A stretch of DNA of 36,102 nt from a virus: IMG/VR virus record IMGVR_UViG_3300020172_000340, positions 1 to 36,102 of that record, one strand, 5' to 3'. Position 1 is the stretch's first letter; each line of letters starts with the position of its first letter. This document shows positions 8,605 to 16,405 of this stretch, one piece after another. Below the pieces are notes generated by a model. It ran no database searches. It was given only the letters and a program-made list of their open reading frames with translations, and was not told the origin of the DNA. The position numbers and the translations under genes were made by a program.

Positions 8605-9373
8605 CTAAGTACATCGTAAATGGTTCTTCACAATGTGCACAGTGGGCGTTCACCTCCTCAATTTCCGGTCCCGGCTGATTGGCGGTCAGTGCCGAGACTA
8701 GGGCGGACCTATCTGACATGTTCAGTTTCTTTGCCCACAATGCAGTATTTGCTGGGGTTTTTGCGTCACTTTGTTCCCAAACAACACAGCGCTCAATCAA
8801 CAAGGTGTTTTGCTCTGGAATAGTCTTGGCTTTTTTAGCAACGTAAATGCTGTCCGCACCAGTAGGTATGCGGAGGCTTATTGTTGAGCCGTCCTTTAAA
8901 GAAACCTTTAACAACTCTTTGGGGTCATGTGAGACCTTACGGTTTTTAAAAGTGCTGGTGTCTACTTGAATGTCGTTTGACTCATTACACGCACGGCACA
9001 GCATTTGATAATCACGTGTTGTGCCGTAGGTGGCGTTTACCACACCAATAAAAAGGGCGTCACGATCTCCAATAATGAGATTGTCAATGACCTCTGGGTT
9101 ATTTGTAATGTTGATTCCACCAATAGAAACCACAGACCTCTTTAACAAAAAGGACATGTATTCGGCGTACAACAGTTTGGTGTCCAAGCCTGCAAGGGCT
9201 TCTTCATCCTCACCAGTAAGTTCCCTGACCAGTGCAGTAGTTTCCCACAATGATGTTTCAGGGTTAAAGGCGCCTTTGAACAGTTGTACAACTGCATCTG
9301 GGGTGGGCCTAATTTCTGGCAAGGGTTCAGCAATAGCCTCTGATAAGGCATTGGCTTCAGAAGCCAAATCCAT
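8579..9373 (-). CDS. Tail assembly chaperone, CxxC-containing
   Basis: The protein has 264 residues, starts with ATG after AGGAG, and sits between the tail tube and tape measure genes, the standard place of the tail assembly chaperone. It has no transmembrane segment. Two CxxC pairs, C126-x-x-C129 and C245-x-x-C248, could together hold one zinc ion. Similar paired cysteines occur in hub/tail assembly factors of large contractile phages such as T4 gp26-like proteins. The segment around residues 60-110 (LLYAEYMSFLLKRSVVSIGG) is helical. Its stop at 8581-8579 is followed by a conserved-looking +1-frame extension to 8440. The role in chaperoning the tape measure is inferred from position and from that extension. 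Confidence 0.7.
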   Translation of the reverse strand: MDLASEANALSEAIAEPLPEIRPTPDAVVQLFKGAFNPETSLWETTALVRELTGEDEEALAGLDTKLLYAEYMSFLLKRSVVSIGGINITNNPEVIDNLIIGDRDALFIGVVNATYGTTRDYQMLCRACNESNDIQVDTSTFKNRKVSHDPKELLKVSLKDGSTISLRIPTGADSIYVAKKAKTIPEQNTLLIERCVVWEQSDAKTPANTALWAKKLNMSDRSALVSALTANQPGPEIEEVNAHCAHCEEPFTMYLDWVSLLFG

Positions 9374-9397
9374 ATTGTTCTCCTAGTTTTATATTTC

Positions 9398-10042
9398 TTA
9401 GTCGGTAATGTCGCTACCGTCCCACGAGATGTAAAAACCCTCGTGGTGAACGGTCAACTGCTGGATCATAATACCATTGTCTCCAGCATTGAGACCCGTG
9501 AGTGCAAACGCACCGGGCCAGCAGTTATACAGTTTGTATTGCAACATAACCTTACCGGGTACTACGTTACCGTTGGTTGAGTTGCTGAGCGTTCCACCGT
9601 CGTAGGCGTAACGTAGTTGTCCGTCTCCGTTGGTTACCTGCCCACTTGCGGTGTGGGGGTGGTCGTACACCTTGACAACGATGTTACAACGGTAGTTGTC
9701 ATCGGTGTTGGCGAGTCCCTGACCTCCGGTTACACCACCGCCGAGCCATGCATGCATAAACTTCTGCCACTTCCACAGTTGATCCTGCTTAGCAAAAGCA
9801 CCACGTGTAAAGGAAACAGGAGCAAAGTCTGACTGACCGACCATCTTATGTGGATGGGTGTTCATGCCACCTTCACGGTACGAGATGATGTCATTGGTTA
9901 CCGAAAGGTCTCCGACCTGAGCAAACCCAATTTCCCCTACACCATTAAGGTAGGAATCAAGGGTCTCACCAATAGGGAGGATAGACACACGGAACTTAAA
10001 GTTCCTCAACGGGTCTGTTCTCTGAACGATTGCGTCTGCCAT
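9398..10042 (-). CDS. Tail tube protein, T4 gp19-like
   Basis: The protein has 214 residues. It begins MADAIVQRTDPLRNFKFRVS, the 'dPl..f.F.V' opening of T4 gp19-like tube proteins (phage_T4_gp19 family). It continues with IGFAQVGDLSVTNDIISYRE and the GG-N-T-H-P-H-K-M-VGQ stretch, the usual 'y.eGg.n.....pG....d.t..rG' region. The C-terminal half has short strands consistent with the tube barrel, and KVYDH followed by MLQYKLYNCWPGAFAL matches the 'i.l.na.p..w' strand. It lies 17 bases after the sheath gene, in the expected order sheath-tube-chaperone-tape measure. The SD is GGAG in TAGGAGTTAAATCTAATG. It forms the hexameric rings of the inner tube. Confidence 0.93.
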   Translation of the reverse strand: MADAIVQRTDPLRNFKFRVSILPIGETLDSYLNGVGEIGFAQVGDLSVTNDIISYREGGMNTHPHKMVGQSDFAPVSFTRGAFAKQDQLWKWQKFMHAWLGGGVTGGQGLANTDDNYRCNIVVKVYDHPHTASGQVTNGDGQLRYAYDGGTLSNSTNGNVVPGKVMLQYKLYNCWPGAFALTGLNAGDNGIMIQQLTVHHEGFYISWDGSDITD

Positions 10043-10058
10043 TAGATTTAACTCCTAA

Positions 10059-11606
10059 TTATTGAAGTCCACCAGAATACTGGCTGATGTTGATAACGAT
10101 AAATTCAGCAGGGTTTTGCAAGGCAACCCCAACGTCGATGTTTACAAACCCGTCGTCAATCGATGATTCCGTGTTGTTGGTCGAATCGCAAACAATGTAG
10201 AAAGCCTCGCCGGGGGTTGCACCCTTGAGACCACCAGACGCCCAGAACGCTGTGAGTGATGCATTCAAACGGTTGTTAATTTTGTCCCACAGGCGCTGAT
10301 CATTTGGCTCAAACACTGCAAACTCTGTTTGGTTTTTAAGAACCGTACGGAGGTAGTTGAGTGAACGACGAACAGTGATGAACTTGTCAGGACGTACCTT
10401 TGAAAGGGTACGAGCACCGTTAATGATTGCTCCAACACCCGGAACAACACGGAACAAGTTGACATGGTCTGAGTTGTACAACTCTCCTTGATCCGCATCC
10501 GAAATGCTGGCGTTCAGAGAAACTACGTTACGGATGTCAAGGGTGTACCCAGCAGGGGCCTTGGCAACGCCACGTGTAGCCTCAGAGCGAGCATAAGCAC
10601 CAGCAACCGCTCCACCAGCGTAGGTGTTGCGGATAGCCGCCGGACCACTACGTGCAGGGTCAACCATCTTAAGAGATGGGAAGTACACCGCACCCGAGCC
10701 ACTTGAGTTGTAACTAGAGATTGTGGACTGAATGTTTGCCTTGCTGGTGTCTGTCAATGGGCAATCAATGATTACAAAAACGTCACCACGATTGTCAGCG
10801 TATGACAATGCGTCGTTAACAATGGTTGCGGAGGTTTGACCTACGAGGTTCATAACCGCTGGACCGTCGACTGAGTCTTGTGCATCAACAGCAGTAGCCC
10901 AGTTTGAAGAAGTAACGGCGCTACCGTTTGCACCACCAGAGAAGGTCAGTGAAATGGTGTAGTCTCCAGCCGAAACTCCAGCAACAGCAATGTCAGCAGA
11001 AGCGCTGATGGTAGTTACGCTTCCAGAGACCTTTACGTACTTAGAGAAGTTGTCAAGAACGTCCTTGATAAAACGGCTAGATGTTGGGTCAACCGACAGT
11101 TCCTGCCAGCGCTCTACCTCTACAGTAGAAGAACCAGTAGTGAGTGACACGATAAGGCTAAAGACCGTTGCCTTTTTAAAGTACGGTGTGCCTTCTGGGT
11201 CTTCGAGGCTGTTCTTATCGAACACGATTTCAACCGACAGGTCGTCACCCCAAGTGCCAGTAGACGCCGCTTGAAGCGTAAGGATGGTTGATGGTGCAGA
11301 AGCACCGCTTACGGTTCCTGAAAAGACGGCTGTTGAAGCAACAGAACTGGTTCCAACAACACGGGTGATGTAAGCGTCACGACCACCATTTGCAAAGAAA
11401 TGGTAGAGGGCATAACCAAGGTCGATAGTCGTATCAAGTTCGCCAAATACTTGCTTGTACTGGCTCCATGAGTTGATGTAGGTGGGGGTGGTCGGACCAC
11501 GGTCTGCGGTTCCGAGGAAGGCGGTTACGGTCTGAGAAACCCGTGTTGCTACAGCAGACGAGATAGGTGTCTCACGAACATACACTCCGGGGCGTTCGTA
11601 TGCCAT
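10059..11606 (-). CDS. Contractile tail sheath protein
   Basis: The protein has 515 residues. The start, MAYERPGVYVRETPISSAVA, is the classic 'y.sPGVYv.E.........' opening of tail sheath proteins. Residues 26-85 (VTAFLGTADRGPTTPTYINS, then YALYHFFANGGRDAYITRV) complete the conserved N-terminal domain. The C-terminal domain includes RRSLNYLRTVLKNQTEFAVF, then PNDQRLWDKI and AEFIVINISQY, matching the sheath subtilisin-like C-terminal fold, which makes the handshake contacts between subunits. Length is normal. It has an AGGAG SD before ATG. This gene alone establishes the myovirus morphotype. Confidence 0.97.
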   Translation of the reverse strand: MAYERPGVYVRETPISSAVATRVSQTVTAFLGTADRGPTTPTYINSWSQYKQVFGELDTTIDLGYALYHFFANGGRDAYITRVVGTSSVASTAVFSGTVSGASAPSTILTLQAASTGTWGDDLSVEIVFDKNSLEDPEGTPYFKKATVFSLIVSLTTGSSTVEVERWQELSVDPTSSRFIKDVLDNFSKYVKVSGSVTTISASADIAVAGVSAGDYTISLTFSGGANGSAVTSSNWATAVDAQDSVDGPAVMNLVGQTSATIVNDALSYADNRGDVFVIIDCPLTDTSKANIQSTISSYNSSGSGAVYFPSLKMVDPARSGPAAIRNTYAGGAVAGAYARSEATRGVAKAPAGYTLDIRNVVSLNASISDADQGELYNSDHVNLFRVVPGVGAIINGARTLSKVRPDKFITVRRSLNYLRTVLKNQTEFAVFEPNDQRLWDKINNRLNASLTAFWASGGLKGATPGEAFYIVCDSTNNTESSIDDGFVNIDVGVALQNPAEFIVINISQYSGGLQ

Positions 11607-11646
11607 TAGTTCTCCTAAAGATTAAAAACAGGGGTAGAAACAGTGT

Positions 11647-12318
11647 TCACAGGTTGTAATCAATTGTAGTCTGTACAGACTGTACTTGCTTGATGCCGAG
11701 TAGATCAGACGAGGGCATCTCTGCCGACATCTGCAACGTATAGATTTTACGGAATATCCTTTTTCGATATCCGGCTTCGGAATCTAAAAGGTCTGCCGTG
11801 GTCCAGTCCAGAAGGTCAAACCTTCGAGAAGTGTTGTCCGCCTCCACGTAGATTGAGTTAAATCTAAATGGGGCGATCTTAGACAGTATTTTAGAACTTA
11901 ATTGACGGTCGTGCAGGGCACTACGGGTGTAGGTAGAAACCTGATAAAGAATGTCTACCGGAACAAACTCGTTGGTTTGTAGGTAGATGACATTTTCATC
12001 TGTAACTCCGGCTGAGGGGTTACTGTTTGTACTGGGCCAGTATTCAATACGGGCTGGGTTGTTGAGTATCCAGTCGTTTTCTCCACCAGACTCAACATAG
12101 GCGTACAACTCGTGATCAGAATGTTGGCGATTCTTGGCGTGTACGATGTCAATAAGTTCAATGGTGATAAACGGATAATGCTTTTCAGTTTCACCGTCTG
12201 GATATCTAAAGAAGACCTGCACTGGTCGTGACGCTTCACGGTCGTCTGACACGGTGATGCCAGAGAACCTAATTTTGATCGCTTCATCTTCAGCAAGGAG
12301 AAACCCAACTCGGCTCAT
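11647..12318 (-). CDS. Probable neck/tail completion protein
   Basis: The protein has 223 residues, and I do not recognise its family with confidence. It lies between the neck protein of 12315-12731 (four-base ATGA overlap) and the sheath gene, where tail terminator or tail completion proteins usually sit. The N-terminus has RFSGITVSDDREASRPVQVF followed by FRYPDGETEKHYPFITIEL, so a beta-sandwich with the typical 'yPfItiel' strand of tail-terminator-like folds. The second half includes VPVDILYQVSTYTRSALHDR, which resembles the helix after the second strand in these proteins. No signal or membrane segment is present. Tail terminator is my best guess by position and pattern. Confidence 0.5.
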   Translation of the reverse strand: MSRVGFLLAEDEAIKIRFSGITVSDDREASRPVQVFFRYPDGETEKHYPFITIELIDIVHAKNRQHSDHELYAYVESGGENDWILNNPARIEYWPSTNSNPSAGVTDENVIYLQTNEFVPVDILYQVSTYTRSALHDRQLSSKILSKIAPFRFNSIYVEADNTSRRFDLLDWTTADLLDSEAGYRKRIFRKIYTLQMSAEMPSSDLLGIKQVQSVQTTIDYNL

Positions 12319-12731
12319 GCAATGCCCAACTCTTCGTCAAGGTATTTCTGAATCTTTCTTTCTAGGTAACTAGAACGATGTACTGCCGCAGTAGTTTGTA
12401 CACGGGCGGCAGGTTCAGATGGGGTTCCGTATTCGATTTCCCGTGCTCTGTTACCGAGCGATCCTTCTACAACATAAGTGAATGCTTGCGCTTTATCATC
12501 CCATTCAATATCAAACTTGTTTGTGATCGTGGTGTACTCAACGTGAGACCACTTTAGAACGGTGCGAAGTTCACCCACCTCTTCCGTCAAAGCCTTATTG
12601 ACGGCGTTTGCCACAAAAGAGCCGGAGTTTAAAATGAGTTCAAAAAGATAATCTAATTGAGACGGAACCCCAGAAACAACGGGTCTAGAAACGCTTGCGG
12701 CAGTGTTTTTGCGTGATGAGGTAGCAACCAT
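12315..12731 (-). CDS. Neck protein, HK97 gp10-like
   Basis: The protein has 138 residues. The stretch VVEGSLGNRAREIEYGTPSE followed by PAARVQTTAAV resembles the 'A..iEyGt...pa....r' segment of HK97 gp10-like/tail-completion proteins that join the head connector to the tail. Before it, a helical segment at 30-60 and a strand pair (NKFDIEWDDKAQAFTYVV) fit that small fold. Its start ATG follows the SD-like AAGGAAG and it overlaps the next gene by ATGA. A 60-base spacer containing a small hairpin separates it from the preceding gene. Confidence 0.6.
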   Translation of the reverse strand: MVATSSRKNTAASVSRPVVSGVPSQLDYLFELILNSGSFVANAVNKALTEEVGELRTVLKWSHVEYTTITNKFDIEWDDKAQAFTYVVEGSLGNRAREIEYGTPSEPAARVQTTAAVHRSSYLERKIQKYLDEELGIA

Positions 12732-12791
12732 CGGCTTCCTTGCGTTTCTAGGCGTTGTATCGTCTGACGCTCATCAGACTTATTTATTTTA

Positions 12792-13328
12792 TCAGTTTCC
12801 GGCAATGGTCGAAGGCCAAGGAAGGTTTGTAATACCAAGCGAACCCGGACCCGGATCGTTAGGCATTTCTTCACTAACATAGGTTTCGTAACCTTCAACG
12901 ACGATGAGGACGTCGTCCCGTGCTCGCCCTCGTACCCTGTACGTGGCTATGTTGAAGTATCTACCGTCGTACAGGAACATGTCGTTTAAATGGTGCCTGT
13001 ATTCGTATGGGTCAGTAACTCCAGCCCGTCTCCAGTCATCTAACGACGCCACAAAGTTGGTCAACTGAACCGTCTGTCGACCTTCGGGGATAGCACGTCG
13101 CTGATCTTCGTTTTCAGCAATCATAAGAACAGGCAATACAATCCCGTCTCTGTACCTACGTCCACTGGCGCCTTCGGTGCCCTCGTCATAGACGTCATCG
13201 TAAATGGAACCAGCGCTGGCTGGAGAGGTACGGGCTAGGTACTCAAACCAAACTATCGATTCACCGTAATCTCGGTGATACTCTCGATAGTGTTTACGAA
13301 TGTTATTTAATTCTCTCCGTACATCCAT
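12792..13328 (-). CDS. Head-tail connector protein (stopper-like)
   Basis: The protein has 178 residues and is not clearly recognised. Its start overlaps the stop of the 13328-14140 gene by one base (TGATG). It opens with a basic, helical stretch (MDVRRELNNIRKHYREYHRD), then contains a beta-rich half with RQTVQLTNFVASLDDWRRAG, NDMFLYDGRYFNIATYRVRG and VLIVVEGYETYV. The 'yDGryfni..yrvrg' pattern, a strand turn with a G-R-x-F core, is typical of small beta-barrel head-closure (stopper) proteins that sit below the adaptor. Position between adaptor-like and gp10-like genes supports head completion. Confidence is moderate for the general role, low for the exact family. Confidence 0.5.
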   Translation of the reverse strand: MDVRRELNNIRKHYREYHRDYGESIVWFEYLARTSPASAGSIYDDVYDEGTEGASGRRYRDGIVLPVLMIAENEDQRRAIPEGRQTVQLTNFVASLDDWRRAGVTDPYEYRHHLNDMFLYDGRYFNIATYRVRGRARDDVLIVVEGYETYVSEEMPNDPGPGSLGITNLPWPSTIAGN

Positions 13329-14140
13329 CAGTAGAACGCATTCGTAGTAATACCAGTCGGGGGAGACGTGTCAATATAAACATCGTCACGTAATGTTTCG
13401 CTCTCATCTTCAATTTGGATATGACCAGATTCGGCGTCAATGAATATGCGCTCCATTGGTCCGTACTCTCCGATTTCCTTACCAAGGTAGAGGGGAACAT
13501 AACGGTTGGTTGTCCTAGAGATACGGCGCAGGTTAAAGGTATCGATTTTCTCAGGACCGATGTTCAGGTTGTTTGCGTGTCGCCTGTACTCAGCGTCCCA
13601 CATTTGTACTAGACCCTGAAGCATGCGGTAACGCTGTGACCCCGGTATGTGGATTGATTCTGAGGTCATTACGTCGATGTCTCGTGCATACTCCGTCATA
13701 AGCGCCTGTAGAGCCTCTACAAGGGCGCCTAAGCCCACGACATCAATGACCGCAGGGGTGACAGAGGAAAGGTCGTATTTGATCGTATTCTGGTGATAGT
13801 TGATGGAGCGTTGGGCGTAGAACTCAAGGTCTGCTGGCAGAACCCACTCGTAGTAATAACCCTCAACCATGATCTTTGCGCCTGACGCTGGGGTGGAGTT
13901 GAGTCTTAAAATGCCATTACGAGCATCTAAAGAGTACTGAGTGGAGGTTAATTCTGTGGCGCTTGCTCCCGATGTGGTGGCAATCCATAGCGTCGTTGAA
14001 TCAATATTTGGCTGTCCCAATTCATAAGTACGTCCTAGACCATCAAAACTGGTTTGAAAGAACTTTGGAAAGTCACGAAGGTAGTTCCGTGCCACTTCAA
14101 CAATTCGTGCTAGTGGGGTGCTTGTCGTTACGTGAGCCAT
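13328..14140 (-). CDS. Head-tail adaptor-like protein
   Basis: The protein has 270 residues, first in the connector cluster. The N-terminal half looks like a small beta domain (STQYSLDARNGILRLNSTP, GAKIMVEGYYYEWVLPADL). It is followed by a helical bundle with VIDVVGLGALVEALQALMTE, YARDIDVMTSESIHIPGSQR and YRMLQGLVQMWDAEYRRHAN, the arrangement expected of an adaptor whose helices dock under the portal. The C-terminus carries an acidic tail (SGHIQIEDESETLRDDVYID). The beta part suggests a hybrid or enlarged adaptor compared with the roughly 100-residue gp6-like proteins. The function is inferred from gene order (after head, before stopper-like and gp10-like genes). Confidence 0.5.
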   Translation of the reverse strand: MAHVTTSTPLARIVEVARNYLRDFPKFFQTSFDGLGRTYELGQPNIDSTTLWIATTSGASATELTSTQYSLDARNGILRLNSTPASGAKIMVEGYYYEWVLPADLEFYAQRSINYHQNTIKYDLSSVTPAVIDVVGLGALVEALQALMTEYARDIDVMTSESIHIPGSQRYRMLQGLVQMWDAEYRRHANNLNIGPEKIDTFNLRRISRTTNRYVPLYLGKEIGEYGPMERIFIDAESGHIQIEDESETLRDDVYIDTSPPTGITTNAFY

Positions 14141-14149
14141 AATACTATT

Positions 14150-14299
14150 TTACTGGTCTCCTGAACCTTCGCCCGGAACGGTGTCTTGGGAGGGCTGGTT
14201 GACTTGCGATTGTTCTTCACGATGGCGGTGTACATATACCCGTCGAACACGTTTTATATCATCAACACCACCCGTTGGTAAAGGTAGTTGACGAGTCAT
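14150..14299 (-). CDS. Small basic protein of 49 residues
   Basis: This short gene starts with ATG at 14299-14297, overlapping the stop of the collar-fibre gene by ATGA, and ends with TAA at 14152-14150. It fills what otherwise is a 155-base gap. The product reads MTRQLPLPTGGVDDIKRVRR, then VYVHRHREEQSQVNQPSQDT and a short VPGEGSGDQ tail. It has a basic centre and a disordered, polar C-terminus. I do not recognise a family. The tight ATGA coupling and the same pattern in neighbours support a real gene. It could be a small connector or fibre-associated protein. Confidence 0.6.
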   Translation of the reverse strand: MTRQLPLPTGGVDDIKRVRRVYVHRHREEQSQVNQPSQDTVPGEGSGDQ

Positions 14300-15834
14300 T
14301 GTTCTGCCTTGATAATCCAGCGAACGGGGTACGACGGGGGCAGGATAGAGAATGAAGTTCCTCCTCCGGTGCTATTAGTTACTGGAGATGTCAAACCAGA
14401 TGCCGCTGTAGTACCACTAAGTGCGCTTGAGTCAATTGTTATCGATGCCGAGTTGTTTGTAGCGGTGGCAGAATCTACGGAACCAACGCTACGAGCACCA
14501 GATGTCTTGTTATTAGTTCCAGTGGAGTCAACACTTAAGAATGTCTTACGTGTTCCGGTTTCGGTCTTGTCACTGCCAAAAATGTCTGCTGAAGTTTTTG
14601 CGCCACCAGAGAACAAATCAATAGTGTGGTTGTGGGAACCTGCCGATGACGTAGTGGAAGTATCAGTTGCTACTAGCCATGTATAGCCAATTCTTGGGGC
14701 ACTTGAGTCAGAGGGGGTGCCATAGTAAATGCTATGAGAGTGTGTGCCACCACTACCCGTATTACCTTGAGTACGGTGGTAATGTTGCATCCCGTGATCG
14801 TGGGCTGTCTCAGTAACGTCGTGGTCATGCACAATATTTGTATTGTGCGTATGGCTGTCTGTATGAGAGTGGGCGTTCTGAGTATGGTTATGAGCCGTAT
14901 TTGTATGTGTGTGCCCAGCCTCAGACCAAGTATGTGTATGAGCGTTGTATGCCGACAAGTCATGGCTATGGGAGGGCAAATTGCTAGTAGTCAAAGTTGC
15001 AGTAGCCGCACCGGAAGAGGCGTTGGTCGGGGAACCACCTACTAGGTAATAACCGTTATAGTTTGGCAAATTAAAAGTTGTGGAGTTGTCGCCAACTCCA
15101 AAAGTGGTCCCTAAAAGGGCGTACAAAGAAGCATACGTGGTGCGGCTTACAGCCTGACCGTTACACTCCAACCACCTAGTTGGTACCGCCGACACAGGCC
15201 ACGCAACGATTGCACCAACAGGTGTAAGGGTTAGTGGGTCGTATGTGCCGAGTGTTTCCCACCCTGTGTCATTACGGAAATGCAAAGCCGATTGAGCAGT
15301 GGCTTCAGAGAACCCAGTTCGTAGGTAAAACTCTCCTTGAGAACCACCCGTAGGAAAGGCAGTGCCAGTTTTAATTGTGGGGTTAGATATGAGAACACGC
15401 TTGTCTACAACTAGTAAGGCACTAGGAGACTCTGCGCTACGAACAAAAACAGCGTGAAGAACTACACAGTTGGATGGTATAGCAGGGAATATGGCATTCG
15501 TGGCACTGGATGTTCCTTTAGCAATTTGAAAGGCTAAAGTTGAAGCGTTTACACAAACAAGATCAAAACGAGGACTGGCTTCAGCGGCGTCAATAGTTAC
15601 GGTCGCTCCAGACACAGATTTGTATGCGCCCTGAAATACAAACTCAACAGCACTCAGTGTGATATCTAGATAACCGCCACCAGACCCAGCCACTACTGTG
15701 GTTGTTGCGCCACCAGAAAGTACACCGGATGAGCGGTTACCAAGGATTTGAAAATCAACTGAGTCCGGCTCGGATTGGTCAAGCGCTCTAATATTCACGC
15801 CGAACTCAACGGCGTTAGGGATGTTAAAACTCAC
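14296..15834 (-). CDS. Fibre protein with phage tail collar domain and His-X-His cluster
   Basis: The protein has 512 residues, starts with GTG at 15834 and has GGAG upstream. Residues 1-160 form a beta-rich head or virion attachment domain. Around 205-265 lies a Phage_Tail_Collar domain: PVGAIVAWPVSAVPTRWLEC, then NGQAVSRTTYASLYALLGTT and FNLPNYNGYYLVG. A Thr/Ser/Asn/His-rich stretch follows, with 11 HxH motifs (for example SHSHD, AHTHT, GHTHT, VHDHD, QHYHR). In the T4 gp37 fibre such motifs line the trimer axis and bind iron. The C-terminus ends SFSILPPSYPVRWIIKAEQ, the usual end of collar-domain fibres. The gene lies between capsid and connector genes, not with the other tail-tip genes, so it may be a head or neck fibre. 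Confidence 0.85.
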   Translation of the reverse strand: MSFNIPNAVEFGVNIRALDQSEPDSVDFQILGNRSSGVLSGGATTTVVAGSGGGYLDITLSAVEFVFQGAYKSVSGATVTIDAAEASPRFDLVCVNASTLAFQIAKGTSSATNAIFPAIPSNCVVLHAVFVRSAESPSALLVVDKRVLISNPTIKTGTAFPTGGSQGEFYLRTGFSEATAQSALHFRNDTGWETLGTYDPLTLTPVGAIVAWPVSAVPTRWLECNGQAVSRTTYASLYALLGTTFGVGDNSTTFNLPNYNGYYLVGGSPTNASSGAATATLTTSNLPSHSHDLSAYNAHTHTWSEAGHTHTNTAHNHTQNAHSHTDSHTHNTNIVHDHDVTETAHDHGMQHYHRTQGNTGSGGTHSHSIYYGTPSDSSAPRIGYTWLVATDTSTTSSAGSHNHTIDLFSGGAKTSADIFGSDKTETGTRKTFLSVDSTGTNNKTSGARSVGSVDSATATNNSASITIDSSALSGTTAASGLTSPVTNSTGGGTSFSILPPSYPVRWIIKAEQ

Positions 15835-15835
15835 T

Positions 15836-16075
15836 TTAGACTCCTACGGGGCGAACCATTTTTGATTTGTTTAAAAACTCAAACAAATCCGTAGGTAAAG
15901 TATAGATGCTTTCTTTTTCTAGGGTATAAACGACGTTATGCCAAATAACCGTATTGTTGTCTACGGCTTCGCATTTAGTAAAACCTTCTGGCGTTGGTGT
16001 GCCAAAGGAATCAAACTGAGGTTCATCTGTAGGCTCTTCCGGTGGACCAGAATCGGGTTTCTTTGATTTAGCCAT
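15836..16075 (-). CDS. Small head-region protein, paralogue of the next gene
   Basis: The product has 79 residues: an acidic, Pro-rich N-terminus (about residues 1-35), then a compact C-terminal half with NTVIWHNVVYTLEKESIYTL followed by PTDLFEFLNKSK. This half aligns with the upstream neighbour at 16090-16323 (W-x-W/H, 'Y', then a hydrophobic-P-x-D-L-F helix). The two are probably duplicates of a small beta-strand/helix fold. Position right behind the major capsid gene suggests a capsid decoration or head completion role, but I recognise no family. The stop is one base before the GTG of the fibre gene. Confidence 0.7.
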   Translation of the reverse strand: MAKSKKPDSGPPEEPTDEPQFDSFGTPTPEGFTKCEAVDNNTVIWHNVVYTLEKESIYTLPTDLFEFLNKSKMVRPVGV

Positions 16076-16089
16076 CGCCTACCTATCTA

Positions 16090-16323
16090 TCAGAGAGTGT
16101 CGTAAATGTTCCCGTATGCCTTGAGGTGGTGGAAAAGGTCTTCCGGGATGACATAGGTCTTGCCGTCTTCGAAGGGGTAGTTCTTTCCGCCCCAGTGCAT
16201 GACCCATGAGCCTTTGATTCGTGCTCGCTTGTTGCCAGACGTTACGGCTTGAGCCGGGACCGCAATGGTCTCTTCGTCTTCTACTGGTTCTGCGAACATT
16301 GCTTTTGCGGTGTTCTTTGCCAT
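16090..16323 (-). CDS. Small head-region protein (paralogue pair)
   Basis: The product has 77 residues with a very good SD (AAGGAG) before ATG. It is Ala/acidic at its start, basic around residue 33-38 (KRARIKG), then has WVMHWGGKNYPFEDGKTYVI followed by PEDLFHHLKAYGN. The second half is similar in order and spacing to the C-terminal half of the 15836-16075 product. It lies 82 bases after the major capsid gene, and a 10-bp hairpin separates the two. The strong SD hints at high expression, compatible with a decoration protein. Function is inferred only from context. Confidence 0.7.
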   Translation of the reverse strand: MAKNTAKAMFAEPVEDEETIAVPAQAVTSGNKRARIKGSWVMHWGGKNYPFEDGKTYVIPEDLFHHLKAYGNIYDTL

Positions 16324-16357
16324 TTGGTTCTCCTTAAATTAAGTTTTAAATGTGGCA

Positions 16358-16385
16358 ATGGGGGTGGCCCGAGGACCACCCCCAT
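16358..16385 (-). terminator. GC-rich hairpin after the major capsid gene
   Basis: The sequence ATGGGGGTGG (16358-16367) pairs perfectly with CCACCCCCAT (16376-16385), leaving an 8-base loop. It lies 20 bases after the stop of the capsid gene in the direction of transcription. No clear T-run follows on the minus strand, so it may be a weak terminator, a partial attenuator, or an mRNA 3'-end stabiliser that raises capsid message levels relative to downstream genes. Confidence 0.6.
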
Positions 16386-16405
16386 AACACTAGCATTTCC
16401 TAGAA

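Noticed and set aside
14640-15000. Possible CRISPR-like or tandem DNA repeat at the His codons
   Set aside because: The periodic look comes from CAT/CAC-containing HxH codons with irregular spacing; no direct repeat-spacer structure is present.
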